Positions 4,548 to 6,571 of a DNA stretch of 6,571 nucleotides are shown one piece after another. The DNA comes from a bacterium (GTDB lineage: Bacteria; Verrucomicrobiota; Verrucomicrobiae; Opitutales; Opitutaceae). Location of the stretch: positions 1 through 6,571 of the forward strand of contig JAJXYI010000458.1 in assembly GCA_021780625.1 (NCBI GenBank), read 5' to 3'. The translations under genes were made by a program, and so were the position numbers. Under the pieces are notes generated by a model, which was given only the letters and a program-made list of their open reading frames with translations, was not told the origin of the DNA and made no database searches. Numbering within the stretch: the first letter of the stretch is position 1; the number at the start of each line of letters is the position of its first letter.

Positions 4548-5513
4548 CTAGGCGACGCGGTCGGTCATCGGACGGCCTGCCTCGAAGGCCGCGAGGTTGG
4601 CCAGGAAATGCTCGACCAGCGCGTCATCCTGATCGTGCCGCCCGCCCGCCGTGTGCGGCGTGATGAAACAGTTGGGCGCCTCCCAGAGCGGATCCGAGGG
4701 CGGCAGCGGCTCAGGAGTCGTGACGTCGAGATAGGCCGATCCGAGACGTCCGGACTCGAGGGCCTCGCACAGTGCCCGCTGGTCAACGGTCGCCCCGCGG
4801 CCGATGTTGTAGAAACGTGCGCCCGGCTTCAGGCAGGCCAGTCGGCGCGCATTCACGAACCCGCGGGTCGCCTCGTTCTCCGGGAGCAGGTTGACCACGT
4901 GGTCCGCCAGCGGAAGCACCGCGGTCAGCTCCTCCACTCGCACCACGCGCACCCCCGCCTCGCTGCGAGCCTGGCGCCTCAGCGCGTAGAGCCGGCACTG
5001 ATACGGAGCGAGGAGCTCCGCCAGTCGCCGGCCGATCGCGCCAAAGCCGAGCAACAATACGGTCGTCCCCGTGAGCCGGCGCGATTCGTAACGGCGCTCG
5101 TCGTAGTGCCACGGACGTTCCGTCAACTGGTCGCGGTAAGAGGCGAGGAGCCGTCGATTCAGCGCCAGCATCATGGCCATCGCGTGCTGGGCGCAGGAGT
5201 CCGCGAAAACCGAGGAGGCATTCGTGAACACCGTGCCACGCCGCCGGAGGGCGCCCAGGAACTCGTCGGAGTCGTAGCGGGTGTACCCCGCCGTCGACAC
5301 CTCGATCCAACGAAGCCGCCCCGCCGCCAGGCAGTCCTCCGGCGCTGGCTGCCCAAACGCCACGTCCGCGTCCAGCAACTCCTCGTCCCGCTCGGAGGGC
5401 CGATGGACATTCGTCGTCACATGGCGCGACACCACCAGCGAATGGGCACCCAGCCCCCGGCGAAGCGCTGCGAGCGCAGCCTCCGAGAGCGTCATGTTGA
5501 GCCAGACTTTCAT
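4548..5513 (-). CDS. D-2-hydroxyacid dehydrogenase family oxidoreductase
   Basis: A 321-residue cytoplasmic dehydrogenase, normal length for the family that interconverts 2-ketoacids and D-2-hydroxyacids. The Rossmann nucleotide site is LLLGFGAIGRRLAELL (153-168). Catalytic residues are all recognisable: Arg239 in NIGRGATVD, Glu268 in TTPEPLPPSDPLW, His287 in ITPHTAGG. After the second strand of the Rossmann fold the sequence is LYALRRQARSE, with Arg179-Arg180 where NAD-specific members usually carry Asp, so NADP(H) use is likely. The substrate (glyoxylate, hydroxypyruvate or another 2-ketoacid) cannot be assigned. It is the second gene after apt, with 16 nt between them, and has a strong GGAGG site at 5525-5521, so it is probably co-transcribed. 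No biochemical link with adenine salvage is evident. Confidence 0.92.
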   Translation of the reverse strand: MKVWLNMTLSEAALAALRRGLGAHSLVVSRHVTTNVHRPSERDEELLDADVAFGQPAPEDCLAAGRLRWIEVSTAGYTRYDSDEFLGALRRRGTVFTNASSVFADSCAQHAMAMMLALNRRLLASYRDQLTERPWHYDERRYESRRLTGTTVLLLGFGAIGRRLAELLAPYQCRLYALRRQARSEAGVRVVRVEELTAVLPLADHVVNLLPENEATRGFVNARRLACLKPGARFYNIGRGATVDQRALCEALESGRLGSAYLDVTTPEPLPPSDPLWEAPNCFITPHTAGGRHDQDDALVEHFLANLAAFEAGRPMTDRVA

Positions 5514-5520
5514 GGGGATT

Positions 5521-5525
5521 CCTCC
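5521..5525 (-). promoter_or_regulatory. Shine-Dalgarno site of the dehydrogenase
   Basis: Minus-strand GGAGG, 7 nt before the ATG at 5513. It lies between the apt stop codon (5532-5530) and the dehydrogenase start, and fixes that start. It is one of the few clear ribosome sites in the window. Confidence 0.8.
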
Positions 5526-5529
5526 GCGT

Positions 5530-6078
5530 TCACTCGGACTCGCCGAACGAGCAAAGCGTGTTCACCCGCAGCCCCGCCTCGCGCAGGCGCCTCGAACCTC
5601 CCAGCTCGGGCAGATCGATGATCGCCCCCACGCCCGTCACCTCACCCTTCAGCGAGCGGAACAGCTTGGCGGCCGCCAGCAGCGTGCCACCCGTAGCAAT
5701 CAGATCGTCGATGATGAACACCCGGTCGCCCGGCCTGCACGCGTCCGCGTGGATCTCCACCGTCGCCGTGCCGTATTCGAGCGCGTAGTCCTGGGACAAC
5801 GTCCTGAACGGCAGCTTTCCCTTCTTTCGAACCAGCACGAAGGGCTTGTGCATCTGGTACGCCAGCGCACCGCCCACGATGAAGCCGCGCGCGTCCACCG
5901 CCGCCACCAGGTCCACCTGATGCTCGGAGCAGTCCAGCGAAAACGCTTCGATCATGACCCGGAATGCGTCCGGATCCTGGAAGAGGGTCGTCACATCCCG
6001 GAAGTTCACGCCTTCCTTGGGCCACCCCCGGACCGTGCGGATCCGGGGCTTGAGAAGATGATCCAGCGAATGAGCCAT
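5530..6078 (-). CDS. apt: Adenine phosphoribosyltransferase
   Basis: A 182-residue enzyme of purine salvage: adenine + PRPP gives AMP + pyrophosphate, in the cytoplasm. Motifs in order: GWPKEGVNFRDVTTLFQDP (18-36), the conserved ARGF (63-66), VLVRKKGKLP (81-90), QDYALEYGT (96-104) and the PRPP-binding loop VFIIDDLIATGGTL (120-133). All match bacterial Apt closely, and the length equals the usual 180 or so. Start choice: ATG at 6078 aligns with the family N-terminus; in-frame ATG at 6093 and GTG at 6105 are also possible, the former with a weak GGTGA upstream. None has a strong ribosome site. It is the first gene of a probable two-gene unit with the dehydrogenase and is divergent from the EamA-type transporter, with 115 bp between starts in which I could not identify a promoter. 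Confidence 0.96.
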   Translation of the reverse strand: MAHSLDHLLKPRIRTVRGWPKEGVNFRDVTTLFQDPDAFRVMIEAFSLDCSEHQVDLVAAVDARGFIVGGALAYQMHKPFVLVRKKGKLPFRTLSQDYALEYGTATVEIHADACRPGDRVFIIDDLIATGGTLLAAAKLFRSLKGEVTGVGAIIDLPELGGSRRLREAGLRVNTLCSFGESE

Positions 6079-6193
6079 AGACGGCGTCAACATGGCCAGA
6101 TTCACCGGAAAAGCGAAAGGCCGAATTCCCGCCTCCCGGCCAGTGTGCCGTTTTCGATTTGTGAGCCGCCACCGCTCGCTCCCTCATCCCGCC

Positions 6194-6571
6194 ATGCTGC
6201 CCTCGCTGCTGACCGCCCTGTTTTTCGCGCTCTCGTCGCTGTTCGCGAACAAGAGCCTCAAGGCGGTCGGGATGACCCGCGCAAACATCGGCCGCCTCAT
6301 CGTCGCAGCCGTCGTCCTCGGGGCCCTCGCCCACACGGTCGGGGGCGGACTGCACGGAGCGGGCCGGAACTGGCTGCTGCTCAGCGGCGTGGTCGGCATG
6401 GGCATCGGCGACATGGCGTTCTTCGGCGCCCTGCCCTTCCTGGGGTCCCGCCTCACGGTCCTGATGACGCAATGCCTCGCGGCCCCCATCGGAGCAGTCG
6501 TCGAGTGGCTCTGGCTCGGCACCCGGGTGAGTCCGCTGCACCTCGTCGCGGGCGGCATCATCCTCGCAGGC
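6194..6571 (+). CDS. EamA/DMT-superfamily transporter (3' end outside window)
   Basis: The first 126 residues of an inner-membrane protein still open at the window edge. Hydrophobic segments lie near residues 3-19, 32-50, 60-79, 86-108 and 114 to the edge, with small loops between them. This fits the first five-helix EamA repeat of drug/metabolite transporter proteins: SLFANKSLKAVG after helix 1, IGDMAFFGALPFLGSRLTVL across helices 3-4, AAPIGAVVEWLWLG with an acidic residue in helix 4, and a closing LVAGGIILAG. Such proteins usually have two repeats and about 300 residues, so over half is missing. The substrate is unknown; amino acids and metabolites are typical. ATG at 6194 lacks a Shine-Dalgarno site; an in-frame GTG at 6161 would add 11 polar residues and is less likely. 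Confidence 0.82.
   Translation, partial: MLPSLLTALFFALSSLFANKSLKAVGMTRANIGRLIVAAVVLGALAHTVGGGLHGAGRNWLLLSGVVGMGIGDMAFFGALPFLGSRLTVLMTQCLAAPIGAVVEWLWLGTRVSPLHLVAGGIILAG

Noticed and set aside
4544..4555. Perfect palindrome TCGCCTAGGCGA at the end of the dehydrogenase gene
   Set aside because: It has no loop and no U-tract, so it is not a terminator; a single short palindrome in GC-rich DNA is not significant.
4608..5621. 337-codon plus-strand open frame opposite the dehydrogenase and apt 3' end
   Set aside because: Arg/Glu-rich shadow frame without motifs; the opposite strand encodes a protein with all catalytic residues intact.
5642..6541. 299-codon minus-strand open frame over apt and the EamA-type gene
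   Set aside because: It overlaps two recognisable genes in other frames and has low-complexity Gly/Arg/Asp composition.

Overview
The window is GC-rich chromosomal DNA of about two thirds G+C. Genes are tightly packed, several clear starts lack a Shine-Dalgarno sequence, and the intergenic DNA carries runs with a 9-bp period. Together with a GYF_2-RDD membrane protein and the sequence style of the AraC regulator, this suggests a Verrucomicrobiota-type bacterium, perhaps near Opitutales. That placement is an inference from memory; no marker gene here proves it. I see no phage, insertion sequence, CRISPR array or plasmid gene.

Layout. (1) At the left edge, positions 1-95 hold the start of a minus-strand gene with a signal-peptide-like N-terminus, facing a plus-strand AraC-family regulator (159-1130). 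(2) Positions 1279-2326 hold two minus-strand genes: a DsrE/F-like small protein (upstream) and a COG3576-type flavin-binding protein of the pyridoxamine-phosphate-oxidase fold (downstream). They are separated by 82 bp containing a strong GC hairpin. Facing them is a TetR-family repressor (2468-3097). The shared intergenic region has two copies of a TTAGAC-N6-GTCTAA palindrome, one lying inside a good sigma70-type promoter for the DsrE gene. (3) Positions 3098-3430 are gene-free and contain degenerate inverted repeat arms; then come an intrinsic-type terminator and tRNA-Gly(GCC) on the minus strand, with its own promoter. (4) A GYF_2 + RDD membrane protein runs 3746-4522 on the plus strand. 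(5) A minus-strand pair follows: apt (adenine phosphoribosyltransferase) and, 16 nt downstream, a D-2-hydroxyacid dehydrogenase with a strong ribosome binding site. (6) A plus-strand EamA/DMT-type transporter begins at 6194 and runs off the right edge.

The most informative unit is region 2. The repressor, operators, promoter and two target genes can all be read directly, forming a small self-contained regulon. The repressor resembles NemR-like TetR proteins, and its targets are a DsrE-type protein and a flavin-binding protein. A response to reactive electrophiles, sulfur species or redox stress is a reasonable hypothesis, but it is not shown by the sequence. The rest is ordinary housekeeping and accessory content. 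I found no clear evidence of an entirely new type of system.
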